31,008 nt of DNA from DAOSEC01 sp035362935 (GTDB lineage Bacteria; Bacillota_I; Bacilli_A; ML615J-28; CAG-313), in assembly GCA_035362935.1 (NCBI GenBank), contig DAOSEC010000020.1, positions 1 to 31,008 of the forward strand, read 5' to 3'. A model generated the notes under the pieces. That model was not told the DNA's origin. It made no database searches and saw nothing but the letters and a program-made list of their open reading frames with translations. A program made the position numbers and the translations under genes. Positions 7,943-14,756 of this stretch are shown here, piece after piece; the stretch's first letter is position 1, and each line of letters starts with the position of its first letter.

Positions 7943-9316
7943 TTATTTTCTTAATTTTGGCAAGCTCGCAGCGGCGATACTTTGCCCAACACGTCTATTT
8001 TCTTCATCTGGAATTATAATGTTAATCGAAGCAAATTCTTTAAAGTGTGTGTTTAACACCTCTTTTGCCTTGTCAATAATGATGTTACCCGCTTCTCCAC
8101 TTGTGACACGCCCTAATATTAACATATGTTTGATATCATAGAACAACCCATAATAAGGAATGCTATACCCTAAGTATTCCCCAATCGTTTCAAAAATCGC
8201 TCTTGCGCGCTCATCGTTATTCGCCATCAGTTTTTGAACTACTTTTAATTTTTCGGCTGGGGTTAATGATTCATCAATGGTTATCCCCGCAAGAGGTGCT
8301 AATTTTATGACGGAATCTTGGCTAAAGTATTTTACACCGCATCCATAATCTCCGCTCCACTCATCTTCCATAGAGTTTGGATTAAAATCAACGGGAACAA
8401 ATGCAAGTTCACTTAACCATCCATTTAGAGTACCTTCGGCGTTAATATAACCAACCGCTTCACTGGTACCCATTGCGATTCCAAGCACCTTGTTGTCTTT
8501 TAATTCCATTGCACCTGCTAATGCAGTTACATCACCATCGTTCGCAGCTTCAAGTGGTACATCTCCAATTTCTTTTGCTGCACGTATATAAATATCTTTC
8601 ACATCACGATCAAAGTCCTTTTCATCGACTTTTAAGAATAGGGATGCAACTCGAACACGGTTATCAATATAAATACCTGCACTGCTAATACCAATCGCAT
8701 CCACTCTTGGCATTTTGCTTGCTGCACGTTTGAAACTATCTAAGATACCTTCATAGTGATATCTAGGATCCGAGTTGACTTTTGGCAACCATACCACTTC
8801 TTCACTATAGACAACTTGTCCATCAATTACGGCACTTACCTTACGGTCAGACCCGCCTGCATCAAACCCAATACGGCATCCATCTAAGTTTCCACCAACT
8901 GGGATAGAACATGCTTTTGTTTGGGGAACTTGATTGTAATCCACCATTACAACTTCAAATGGTCGTTCATAGACACGCTCCATAAAGTGCACATCAAATT
9001 TTCTAAGTCCACCATGTGAGAATGCATCTTTTAGTTTTTGAGAAACGGCTTTGTTACCACCTAAGTAAATCTTGTAACCTCCTACAACCCATAAAACACT
9101 TTTGATCAAACGTTCTAGTATTCCAAAATTTCGATCAACTTGATTTGAGTTAGAAAAAATATCCAAATGAAATGTGTAGGTATAACCTTCGTTGCGTTCT
9201 ACTGAAAATGCAAAAGGCTCTTTTCCTTTGGACGCTTCAACCTCTTGTTGAAATTGTCTTAAAACCAATATCATTGGTTCAAATGTTTTATCAAGTCTTG
9301 TTAAGTTCATAGTCAC
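7943..9316 (-). CDS. ROK-like sugar kinase with an unrecognised N-terminal domain
   Basis: The C-terminal ~310 residues of this 457-residue protein look like an ASKHA/ROK kinase. There is a phosphate-1 loop FDAGGSD (151-157), a ROK-type catalytic segment around Asn259-Asp260 (EAANDGDVTALAGA) and a phosphate-2 loop GTSEAVGY (from 283). This suggests ATP phosphorylation of a hexose or N-acetylhexosamine. The CxCGxxGC zinc motif common in ROK proteins is absent. The first ~145 residues resemble nothing I recognise and contain no helix-turn-helix, so this is not an evident NagC-type repressor. GTG at 9316 is preferred: AGGAGTG lies 7 bases upstream, against 13 for the ATG at 9310. Last gene of the operon, 19 bp after the PPC gene. 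Confidence 0.7.
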   Translation of the reverse strand: MTMNLTRLDKTFEPMILVLRQFQQEVEASKGKEPFAFSVERNEGYTYTFHLDIFSNSNQVDRNFGILERLIKSVLWVVGGYKIYLGGNKAVSQKLKDAFSHGGLRKFDVHFMERVYERPFEVVMVDYNQVPQTKACSIPVGGNLDGCRIGFDAGGSDRKVSAVIDGQVVYSEEVVWLPKVNSDPRYHYEGILDSFKRAASKMPRVDAIGISSAGIYIDNRVRVASLFLKVDEKDFDRDVKDIYIRAAKEIGDVPLEAANDGDVTALAGAMELKDNKVLGIAMGTSEAVGYINAEGTLNGWLSELAFVPVDFNPNSMEDEWSGDYGCGVKYFSQDSVIKLAPLAGITIDESLTPAEKLKVVQKLMANNDERARAIFETIGEYLGYSIPYYGLFYDIKHMLILGRVTSGEAGNIIIDKAKEVLNTHFKEFASINIIIPDEENRRVGQSIAAASLPKLRK

Positions 9317-9335
9317 GTTGTTTCACTCCTATCAA

Positions 9336-9752
9336 TTAATCTAATAAGTATAATTTTGATGTATCATCATAGTTTCTATGAATCTCAACATCGAATGCTT
9401 GTACGACAATTTCTAGCGTTGCTGAAACAGTCGCTTTAAACAAATGTCCACCATGCGCAATATAGTCTTTTCCAGCAAAGACAATATGCACGTGTGAAAA
9501 TCGTTCGTTTTCACGAATTGAGATGTTTCCGTTTAAACTTAATACCTCATATTCGTCGTTAAACTCTTGATTCAAGTAAACAAAATCTTTATAATAACCA
9601 ATTAATAAATTCTTAACTGCGCCAATGCCTGTAATTGATGCAAATTGATTGTTTAAATATTTTGTCGCAAACTCTTTTAATGATTGTATCACTTCTTCGC
9701 CTATGACTAGACGAACCAAATATTGATTATTTCCTAACTTTGTTACCTTCAT
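9336..9752 (-). CDS. PPC/DUF296-domain protein
   Basis: This 138-residue protein is a single PPC (DUF296) domain of normal size. It shows the TGIGAVKN segment and the HVHIVFAGKDYIAHGGHL motif (His87, His89, GGHL 101-104) that form the conserved face of this trimeric fold. In plants the domain is joined to AT-hooks; bacterial stand-alone versions have no settled function, and DNA binding is not assured. There is no AT-hook here. It sits between rsfS and the ROK-like kinase, 10 bp and 19 bp from each, and should be cotranscribed with both. GAGGGA precedes the ATG. Confidence 0.85.
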   Translation of the reverse strand: MKVTKLGNNQYLVRLVIGEEVIQSLKEFATKYLNNQFASITGIGAVKNLLIGYYKDFVYLNQEFNDEYEVLSLNGNISIRENERFSHVHIVFAGKDYIAHGGHLFKATVSATLEIVVQAFDVEIHRNYDDTSKLYLLD

Positions 9753-9762
9753 TTTATATCCC

Positions 9763-10131
9763 TCATTTAGTATTGGTTAAAAAATGTTCCGTATTGATTT
9801 TTGGCATGTTTGAATAAAGCTTATCAAGTCCATACACATTACGTTCTTCCTCGGTAAATATGTGAACAATAATGCTTTGCAAATCTACCAATACCCAAAC
9901 ACCTCCGCTAGCACCTTCGACATTTCGGATGTCATAATGATGCTTCATCGCACCATCTTTAAGATGATCTATGGTAGAAACTACTTGCCTATTTGAAGAT
10001 GCAGTACAAATCACTGCGTAATCATATAGAGGCGTTACTTCTCTCATGTCATAAATGACAATATCCTTAACTCGGACATCATCGATAATCGGAATAACTT
10101 TTTTTAATAGTTCCAACGGTTCCTCCTTCAT
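9763..10131 (-). CDS. rsfS: Ribosomal silencing factor RsfS
   Basis: This 122-residue RsfS/Iojap protein binds ribosomal protein uL14 and blocks subunit joining when nutrients are low. Recognisable parts are the DIVIYDMREVTPLYDYAVI strand-helix segment, TASSNRQV, EGASGGVWVLVD and the VHIFTEEERNVYGLDKLY signature. Its ATG overlaps the TGA of yqeK (ATGA), the coupling usual for this pair in Firmicutes. It is followed 10 bp later by the PPC gene. Confidence 0.96.
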   Translation of the reverse strand: MKEEPLELLKKVIPIIDDVRVKDIVIYDMREVTPLYDYAVICTASSNRQVVSTIDHLKDGAMKHHYDIRNVEGASGGVWVLVDLQSIIVHIFTEEERNVYGLDKLYSNMPKINTEHFLTNTK

Positions 10132-10721
10132 TCGTTGTATTTTTTATTATATTCATTTAGTGCTTGCATTGTAACATCACACATCGGTTTGTTGCGATCA
10201 ACAATACATTCCACGGTTCTTTTTAACGATTCATATACTGCTTTTTCAAAATCGGTATATGATATTTCGCGAACTGCGATACAGTTTGGATATGTTCTAC
10301 TCATTTCAGTATAATCACTCAAAAGGATTAGTTTTGTTAAAAGACTCATATGTTCTTTTCCTGTGCAGTGAAATTGAGCAGCATCGATAATTTCTTCATC
10401 ATCAATTCCTAAGTCTTCACGTAAGAAGAAAGGAATCAGCAATGCATGATGTGTGTCTGTTGCATCCTTAACCGATGGATTTTGACTGAAATCATATTGA
10501 TTTAAATATTCCTGAAACCGGTGTTGATCCATCATCTTTCCGTAGTCATGTACCAAGGCTGCAATTTTAATTTTTTCTTCATCAAGATTAAAGTGGTGAA
10601 GATTATTCAAATAAATCGCCATTTCTAGTACCCTTAACGAATGTAGATAACGCTCTTGATTTCGTAACGATTTGGTCGATAGCTCTTTGATTACTCGGTG
10701 TATTGTTTCAAATGGTACCAT
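10128..10721 (-). CDS. yqeK: HD-domain phosphohydrolase YqeK
   Basis: This 197-residue HD-superfamily enzyme has metal-ligand motifs in order: RYLHSLRV, ALVHDYGK (the HD pair), DTHHALL and AAQFHCTG. YqeK-family proteins hydrolyse diadenosine tetraphosphate symmetrically to two ADP. It normally follows nadD, but here follows yqeH directly (9 bp), with no nadD or yhbY between them. It ends in TGA overlapping the rsfS start, one of two clear cases here of TGA used as stop. AAGGAGA precedes the ATG. Confidence 0.93.
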   Translation of the reverse strand: MVPFETIHRVIKELSTKSLRNQERYLHSLRVLEMAIYLNNLHHFNLDEEKIKIAALVHDYGKMMDQHRFQEYLNQYDFSQNPSVKDATDTHHALLIPFFLREDLGIDDEEIIDAAQFHCTGKEHMSLLTKLILLSDYTEMSRTYPNCIAVREISYTDFEKAVYESLKRTVECIVDRNKPMCDVTMQALNEYNKKYNE

Positions 10722-10730
10722 GTTGTCTCC

Positions 10731-11837
10731 TTAGATCAGAGATGGCCGTATCATAACATCCATCTTTTCATATAAATACACTTCAATCTGTTGATTGTTT
10801 CCTTTGATGTGAATAAATCCTAATCCGCTAAATACAATGTCATACTCACCTGTTGCGGGTACCTTAAAGCTTCGTTTCACAAATTTCCCTAATGCCTTTA
10901 CCTCATCAATCGTAGGTGGTACTAAGGTTTTTGCGAGCCCTTTTTGGTACACTTCAACTGCTTTTTCTAATTTCGTTCGGTGGATATATAGTTTATTTCC
11001 AACATAACACACAAACGAAGCATCGTCTCCACTGACAAAATCAACACGGGCTAGTCCACCTAAAAATAAGGTTTGTCCATTTGATAGTTGATAATTGCGT
11101 GGTTTGATGGTTGAATTCATTGTGATAACATCCAACGATTCCTTGCTTAAATAATGTCCGATTTGACGCTTGTTGATTAATCCTGGAGTATCTATAATGA
11201 CATTCTTTTTCCCCAACGGAATTTCAATGAAATCAAGTGTTGTTCCGGCAAACTTACTTACGGTTATAACGTCATCTTTGTGTTCTGTATAAGACTTAAT
11301 CAATTGATTGATAAACGTTGATTTACCTGTATTGGTTGCACCTACGACATATACATCTCGCCCGTTAGCGTATCGTCGAATCGTATCAAGTCCAGTTTCA
11401 ATCATTGTCCCTTGTTTTGCTGACATCGCTATGACATCTTTAACTTTCAATCCTTGATCTGCAATGTACTTCTTCAACCAATGTATGATTTTACCAGTTT
11501 TTATTCCTTTTGGCAATAGATCAATTTTATTTGCCACCAAAACGATATCATTTCCGCCAACAATACGCGAAATTCCACTAATAAAACTTCCATACACATC
11601 CATGATATCCACGATGTAAATGACAAGACAATCTTGGTGCTCAATCGTTTGAACCTTTTGGAAATAATCATTTTCTTCTAGTGCGACACTTTTATACTCA
11701 CCATAGTGACGTAACCTGTAACATCTATGACAATACAAATCATCGGTTCGCTCATCGACTGACTTTTTAGGTGTGTATCCAATTTTGGTTGGATCACTGG
11801 TTTGAATGGTAGCACCACAACCAACGCATTTAATCAT
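10731..11837 (-). CDS. yqeH: Circularly permuted ribosome-biogenesis GTPase YqeH
   Basis: This 368-residue GTPase takes part in 30S subunit assembly. An N-terminal zinc finger (Cys4, Cys7, Cys36, Cys39) is followed by a permuted G domain: G4 NKID (103-106) comes before G1 GATNTGKST (166-174) and G3 DTPG (216-219). The C-terminal region is the usual RNA-binding extension. Its start overlaps the yqeG stop by 8 bp, showing translational coupling; AAAGGAG precedes the ATG. Confidence 0.96.
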   Translation of the reverse strand: MIKCVGCGATIQTSDPTKIGYTPKKSVDERTDDLYCHRCYRLRHYGEYKSVALEENDYFQKVQTIEHQDCLVIYIVDIMDVYGSFISGISRIVGGNDIVLVANKIDLLPKGIKTGKIIHWLKKYIADQGLKVKDVIAMSAKQGTMIETGLDTIRRYANGRDVYVVGATNTGKSTFINQLIKSYTEHKDDVITVSKFAGTTLDFIEIPLGKKNVIIDTPGLINKRQIGHYLSKESLDVITMNSTIKPRNYQLSNGQTLFLGGLARVDFVSGDDASFVCYVGNKLYIHRTKLEKAVEVYQKGLAKTLVPPTIDEVKALGKFVKRSFKVPATGEYDIVFSGLGFIHIKGNNQQIEVYLYEKMDVMIRPSLI

Positions 11838-12402
11838 TCTTAGACTCCTTTAGATTCATAATCTCTATGTACGCTTCTGAATTTATTTTTTTTATTCCCC
11901 TTAATGCGTGTTCTTCTAGTTTTCGGTTCATCTTGGTATACCATTTTTCTGTTTTTAATTTTAGAGGTTTTACCAAAATGACATCTAATCCTACTCTGGT
12001 TGCTCCAAACACATCAGTCATTAATTGATCACCAATCACAATAACTTTTGACTTCTTAGGATGCCCCATGTGTTTAAGTGATTTCTTAAATCCCCATTTT
12101 AATGGTTTGTGTGCAGAACTGACATAACTTTTTGCTTCGAATGCCAAAGCAAAATTAGCAATGCGCTTGCCATGATTGTTTGATATGACATGTACTTCAA
12201 ACCCTATTTGTGAAAGTTTTTTTCGTAATTGTAATAGTTCTTCACTTGGAAGCATTTCTTGATAGGTAATTAAAGTGTTATCTACATCGGTTAAAATGTA
12301 TCGTTTTCCCTTGGAGTATAACATTTCATAGTCGATATCAAATACAGTATTAGCACAACTTGTTGGTATCATCTTATGATATATGCTTTTCTTCTTGTTC
12401 AA
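11830..12402 (-). CDS. yqeG: HAD-superfamily (subclass IIIA) phosphatase YqeG
   Basis: This 190-residue HAD phosphatase carries the catalytic motif DVDNTL (39-44), then HVISNNHGKR (motif II) and VIGDQLMTDVFGA (motif IV). YqeG-type proteins always travel with yqeH in Firmicutes; the substrate is unknown. The most likely start is a TTG at 12402, preceded by GGTGA at 5 bases. The next in-frame ATG (12372) has no ribosome site. A four-codon reading frame (ATG GTG AAC TAG) ends right before the TTG and could couple initiation. It lies 27 bp after the MTA/SAH nucleosidase gene. Confidence 0.92.
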   Translation of the reverse strand: MNKKKSIYHKMIPTSCANTVFDIDYEMLYSKGKRYILTDVDNTLITYQEMLPSEELLQLRKKLSQIGFEVHVISNNHGKRIANFALAFEAKSYVSSAHKPLKWGFKKSLKHMGHPKKSKVIVIGDQLMTDVFGATRVGLDVILVKPLKLKTEKWYTKMNRKLEEHALRGIKKINSEAYIEIMNLKESKND

Positions 12403-12429
12403 CTAGTTCACCATTGCTTCTTTCTTTAC

Positions 12430-13140
12430 TTATAAATATGGTATTTCTTTGATAAATTCTTCTACAACCAAACTTGCATTCATTGCTGCTTGGTTAACAA
12501 AATCTTGATATAACATTGCTTGAGAAGTTGCCCCAACTTTATCGCTTAGTGCCCTAAGAATCAAGCAAGGAACACTTAATATATATGCTACTTGAGCAAT
12601 ACTAACACTCTCCATATCAACGGCAACAATATTCCATTTATCAAAATGATTTTCTATCAATTGTTTCATATATGATTCGTTGGTAACAAAGCTGTCACCA
12701 CTTAAGATATCCCCAATGTGGTATGGGATTTTAAGCTTTTTCGCAACATCGGTTGCTTTTGAAACAAACTCTTGGTTGGTTTGAAAATGGGTTGGCATAT
12801 TTGCCATTTGACCATATGCCAAATCTCCAAAATGTGTGATATCAACATCATAATAACCAACTTTATCTGAAATGACCAAATCCAAAACATTTGCTTCTTC
12901 TAAGATTCCTCCAGCCACTCCAATGTTAATTATCAGAGATGGTTTAAAATGTTCCACAAGCAATGTTGTCGTGTGGCTTGACATGACTTTTCCAATCCCA
13001 CACTTCACTAACACGATAACCTTTTTTGCTAAATTTCCAACGAAAAATTCCGTTTTCATTATTTTTCTTGTGACAACATTTGTCATTTTTTCTTTGATGT
13101 ATGCTACCTCTAAATCCATTGCGGCAATAATTGCAATCAT
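12430..13140 (-). CDS. mtnN: 5'-methylthioadenosine/S-adenosylhomocysteine nucleosidase
   Basis: This 236-residue MTAN cleaves adenine from MTA and SAH, removing inhibitory by-products of methylation, polyamine and autoinducer metabolism. Conserved features are AAMDLEV with catalytic Glu11, CGIGKV, NIGVAGG, VDMES (Met176-Glu177, ribose binding) and LRALSD with Asp200, the proton donor to adenine. Length is normal. GGAGGAGA precedes the ATG. The gene follows the greA terminator with no space for a clear promoter of its own, so transcription may depend on read-through from greA. Confidence 0.95.
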   Translation of the reverse strand: MIAIIAAMDLEVAYIKEKMTNVVTRKIMKTEFFVGNLAKKVIVLVKCGIGKVMSSHTTTLLVEHFKPSLIINIGVAGGILEEANVLDLVISDKVGYYDVDITHFGDLAYGQMANMPTHFQTNQEFVSKATDVAKKLKIPYHIGDILSGDSFVTNESYMKQLIENHFDKWNIVAVDMESVSIAQVAYILSVPCLILRALSDKVGATSQAMLYQDFVNQAAMNASLVVEEFIKEIPYL

Positions 13141-13157
13141 AATTTCTCCTCCTTAAC

Positions 13158-13187
13158 AAAAATGACTAATATATGCTATTAGTCATT
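13158..13187 (-). terminator. Terminator or attenuator between greA and mtnN
   Basis: An 11-bp perfect stem (AATGACTAATA / TATTAGTCATT, loop TATGC) is followed on the minus strand by five T residues. The greA stop codon lies inside the stem. mtnN begins only 17 bp beyond, so this element probably acts as a partial terminator. Confidence 0.8.
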
Positions 13188-13646
13188 TATTGCGAGTATG
13201 GTCACAGTAAACTCAGGCATATTGTTCTCAGGACGAACGTATGCAGTTTCCTTTACCTTTTTGTGTAATATAGCATGACCAAGTGGTGACTCATATGAAA
13301 TTAATCCTTTTAGCGGATCTGCTTCTAGACCACCTACAATTTTAAATTCCTCAATAGTACCATCATCTTCAAAACGTATGGTAACTTTTTTTCCTAGATT
13401 TGTTAATACATTATCAGTAATAATCTCGGCATTTTTTAAAATTGCTTCAATTTCTTTGATTTTTGCTTCTATTTGAGCTTGTCTATCTCTTGCTGAATCG
13501 TAATCCGCATTTTCAGATAAATCCCCTTGAGCTCTTGCTTCTTTTAGTTGCTCGATGATTTCCGCTCGTTCGGTATTTTTTAGAAACTCTAATTCCTCTT
13601 GTAACTTATGAAACCCCGATTCGGTTAATTGATATTTACCATTCAT
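13179..13646 (-). CDS. greA: Transcription elongation factor GreA
   Basis: This 155-residue GreA has an N-terminal antiparallel coiled coil (about 1-75) carrying the ARAQGDLSENADYDSARDRQ tip, whose acidic residues enter the RNA polymerase secondary channel. A C-terminal FKBP-like domain with ISYESPLGHAILHK follows. It stimulates transcript cleavage in backtracked polymerase. A GGGG ribosome site lies rather far (12 bases) from the ATG, but no better start exists. It has its own extended -10 promoter. Confidence 0.97.
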   Translation of the reverse strand: MNGKYQLTESGFHKLQEELEFLKNTERAEIIEQLKEARAQGDLSENADYDSARDRQAQIEAKIKEIEAILKNAEIITDNVLTNLGKKVTIRFEDDGTIEEFKIVGGLEADPLKGLISYESPLGHAILHKKVKETAYVRPENNMPEFTVTILAIND

Positions 13647-13685
13647 CGTTTTTTCGTACCCCTTTACTTCATTTTAATATATCAT

Positions 13686-13714
13686 ATTATAACACATTTA
13701 CTCAAAAATATCTA
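13686..13714 (-). promoter_or_regulatory. Extended -10 promoter of greA
   Basis: On the minus strand TGT-TATAAT (TATAAT at 13686-13691) forms an extended -10. A weak TAGATA -35 (13709-13714) lies 17 bp upstream, and the greA ATG about 40 bp downstream. Confidence 0.65.
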
Positions 13715-13745
13715 CTATTTTTATCATGAGAGTTTTTTGATAAAT

Positions 13746-14300
13746 CTATGTGTGTTTTTTAAAAATAGTGACTTCACTACTTGCATACATAGCACATTTG
13801 TGTACACGTAATTCCGAGTACTGCTTTTGTACAATATCTTCTTTTGGATATTCTGCCATAATCATACCTTGAGAAGCGAGTAAATCGTTTTTTAAGATGT
13901 ATTCCACTAATTCATCAATGACTTTCATGCGAAATGGTGGATCTAAGAAAATAATATCAAATCGATATTTTCCTACTAAAGTTGGGAGAACATCCTTATA
14001 TTCTCCCCGTATGATTTCTACTTGATCCATGCACCGGAGCATCATTGCATTTTTTTTGATTATACTAATAGCTTCTAAACTGCTGTCTAGGATGATGGCT
14101 TTTTTTGCGCCTCGAGAAATTGATTCAAACGATAAGGCACCACTGCCACCAAATACATCTAGGACCGTTTCCCCGTTACGAAAAAATTGACCCATACTAT
14201 TGAAAATAGCTTCTCTAGTTCTTGTAATTGTTGGTCTTGTTGCTAAGCCTTCTAATGTGTGTAATTGTCTTGTTCGATACTTGCCTGCTACTATTTTCAT
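13746..14300 (-). CDS. rsmD: 16S rRNA (guanine(966)-N(2))-methyltransferase RsmD
   Basis: This 184-residue Rossmann methyltransferase begins with the family start MKIVAGKYRTRQL and the TRPTITRTREAIFNSM segment. It has the SAM loop LDVFGGSGALSFE (from 48) and the catalytic DPPF motif (120-123) of N2-guanine methylases. It methylates G966 of 16S rRNA. It starts 3 bp after the small acidic-tail gene and is probably cotranscribed with it. The coaD gene that often follows rsmD is absent. Confidence 0.95.
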   Translation of the reverse strand: MKIVAGKYRTRQLHTLEGLATRPTITRTREAIFNSMGQFFRNGETVLDVFGGSGALSFESISRGAKKAIILDSSLEAISIIKKNAMMLRCMDQVEIIRGEYKDVLPTLVGKYRFDIIFLDPPFRMKVIDELVEYILKNDLLASQGMIMAEYPKEDIVQKQYSELRVHKCAMYASSEVTIFKKHT

Positions 14301-14303
14301 ATT

Positions 14304-14657
14304 TTATTCTTCATCGGTTTCGTAATAATCATCGTCTTCATCATCAATATCTAAGACTTTTTCAATATAGTAATAGTCTCCCTTTTTCTCGTGTTTCACG
14401 ATAAAATCAGACCCATCCACAATAAATTGAGGGTAAGAAATCCCCTTTTCGTCTTCTGATCTATGATGCATTATGATAATGTTTCCTGTATCGGTTGTAC
14501 CACCACTAGATAACGGTCGCATATAGGTAACGACCCATCCAACTTGATTGCTTTCTAGATAATCATCTCGTTTGATTTTTCTACCAGCAAAGTCATAAGC
14601 ATATTCTTTGTCACCAAATTCATGATTCCAAATCACCAAAGCTTTGTCTTTATCCAT
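14304..14657 (-). CDS. Small acidic-tailed protein of unknown function
   Basis: I do not recognise this 117-residue protein. It has no signal peptide, membrane helix or cysteine. The first ~95 residues alternate hydrophobic and charged stretches (ALVIWNHEFG, GWVVTYMRPL, NIIIMHHRS, PQFIVDGSDFIV), suggesting a small beta-rich fold. The last ~17 residues are almost all Asp, Glu and Tyr. A strong AGGAGGG ribosome site and a good promoter show that it is a real gene. It is the first gene of a two-gene unit with rsmD, so a role near RNA or ribosome metabolism is possible but unproven. Confidence 0.75.
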   Translation of the reverse strand: MDKDKALVIWNHEFGDKEYAYDFAGRKIKRDDYLESNQVGWVVTYMRPLSSGGTTDTGNIIIMHHRSEDEKGISYPQFIVDGSDFIVKHEKKGDYYYIEKVLDIDDEDDDYYETDEE

Positions 14658-14687
14658 GTTTTTAGTACCCTCCTAAAATTACACTAT

Positions 14688-14716
14688 ATTTTACCATTTT
14701 TTTCATAGAATCACAA
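14688..14716 (-). promoter_or_regulatory. Promoter of the acidic-tail gene and rsmD
   Basis: On the minus strand TTGTGA (14711-14716) and TAAAAT (14688-14693) are 17 bp apart, and TGG before the -10 makes it extended. It lies about 30 bp before the ATG. Confidence 0.75.
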
Positions 14717-14730
14717 GATTTTTTGACTAG

Positions 14731-14756
14731 AAAAAAGACGGGATAAATCCCGTCTT
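14731..14756 (-). terminator. Terminator of the ABC exporter operon
   Basis: An 8-bp GC-rich stem (AAGACGGG / CCCGTCTT, loop ATAAAT) is followed on the minus strand by a T-run. The stop codon of the exporter gene overlaps the first bases of the stem. Confidence 0.9.

Noticed and set aside
7833..8141. 102-codon plus-strand open frame across the MBL promoter and the ROK terminator
   Set aside because: It runs through a clear promoter and terminator of minus-strand genes and over the end of the ROK-like coding region, with no plausible start signal.
9298..9330. ATG at 9310 as the start of the ROK-like kinase
   Set aside because: The AGGAGTG ribosome site is 13 bases from it but 7 from the GTG at 9316, so the GTG was preferred. 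The difference is only two residues.
13720..13744. Hairpin TTTATCA/TGATAAA after rsmD as a terminator
   Set aside because: The stem is AT-only with an 11-base loop, and no T-run follows on the minus strand. It is too weak to list as a terminator.
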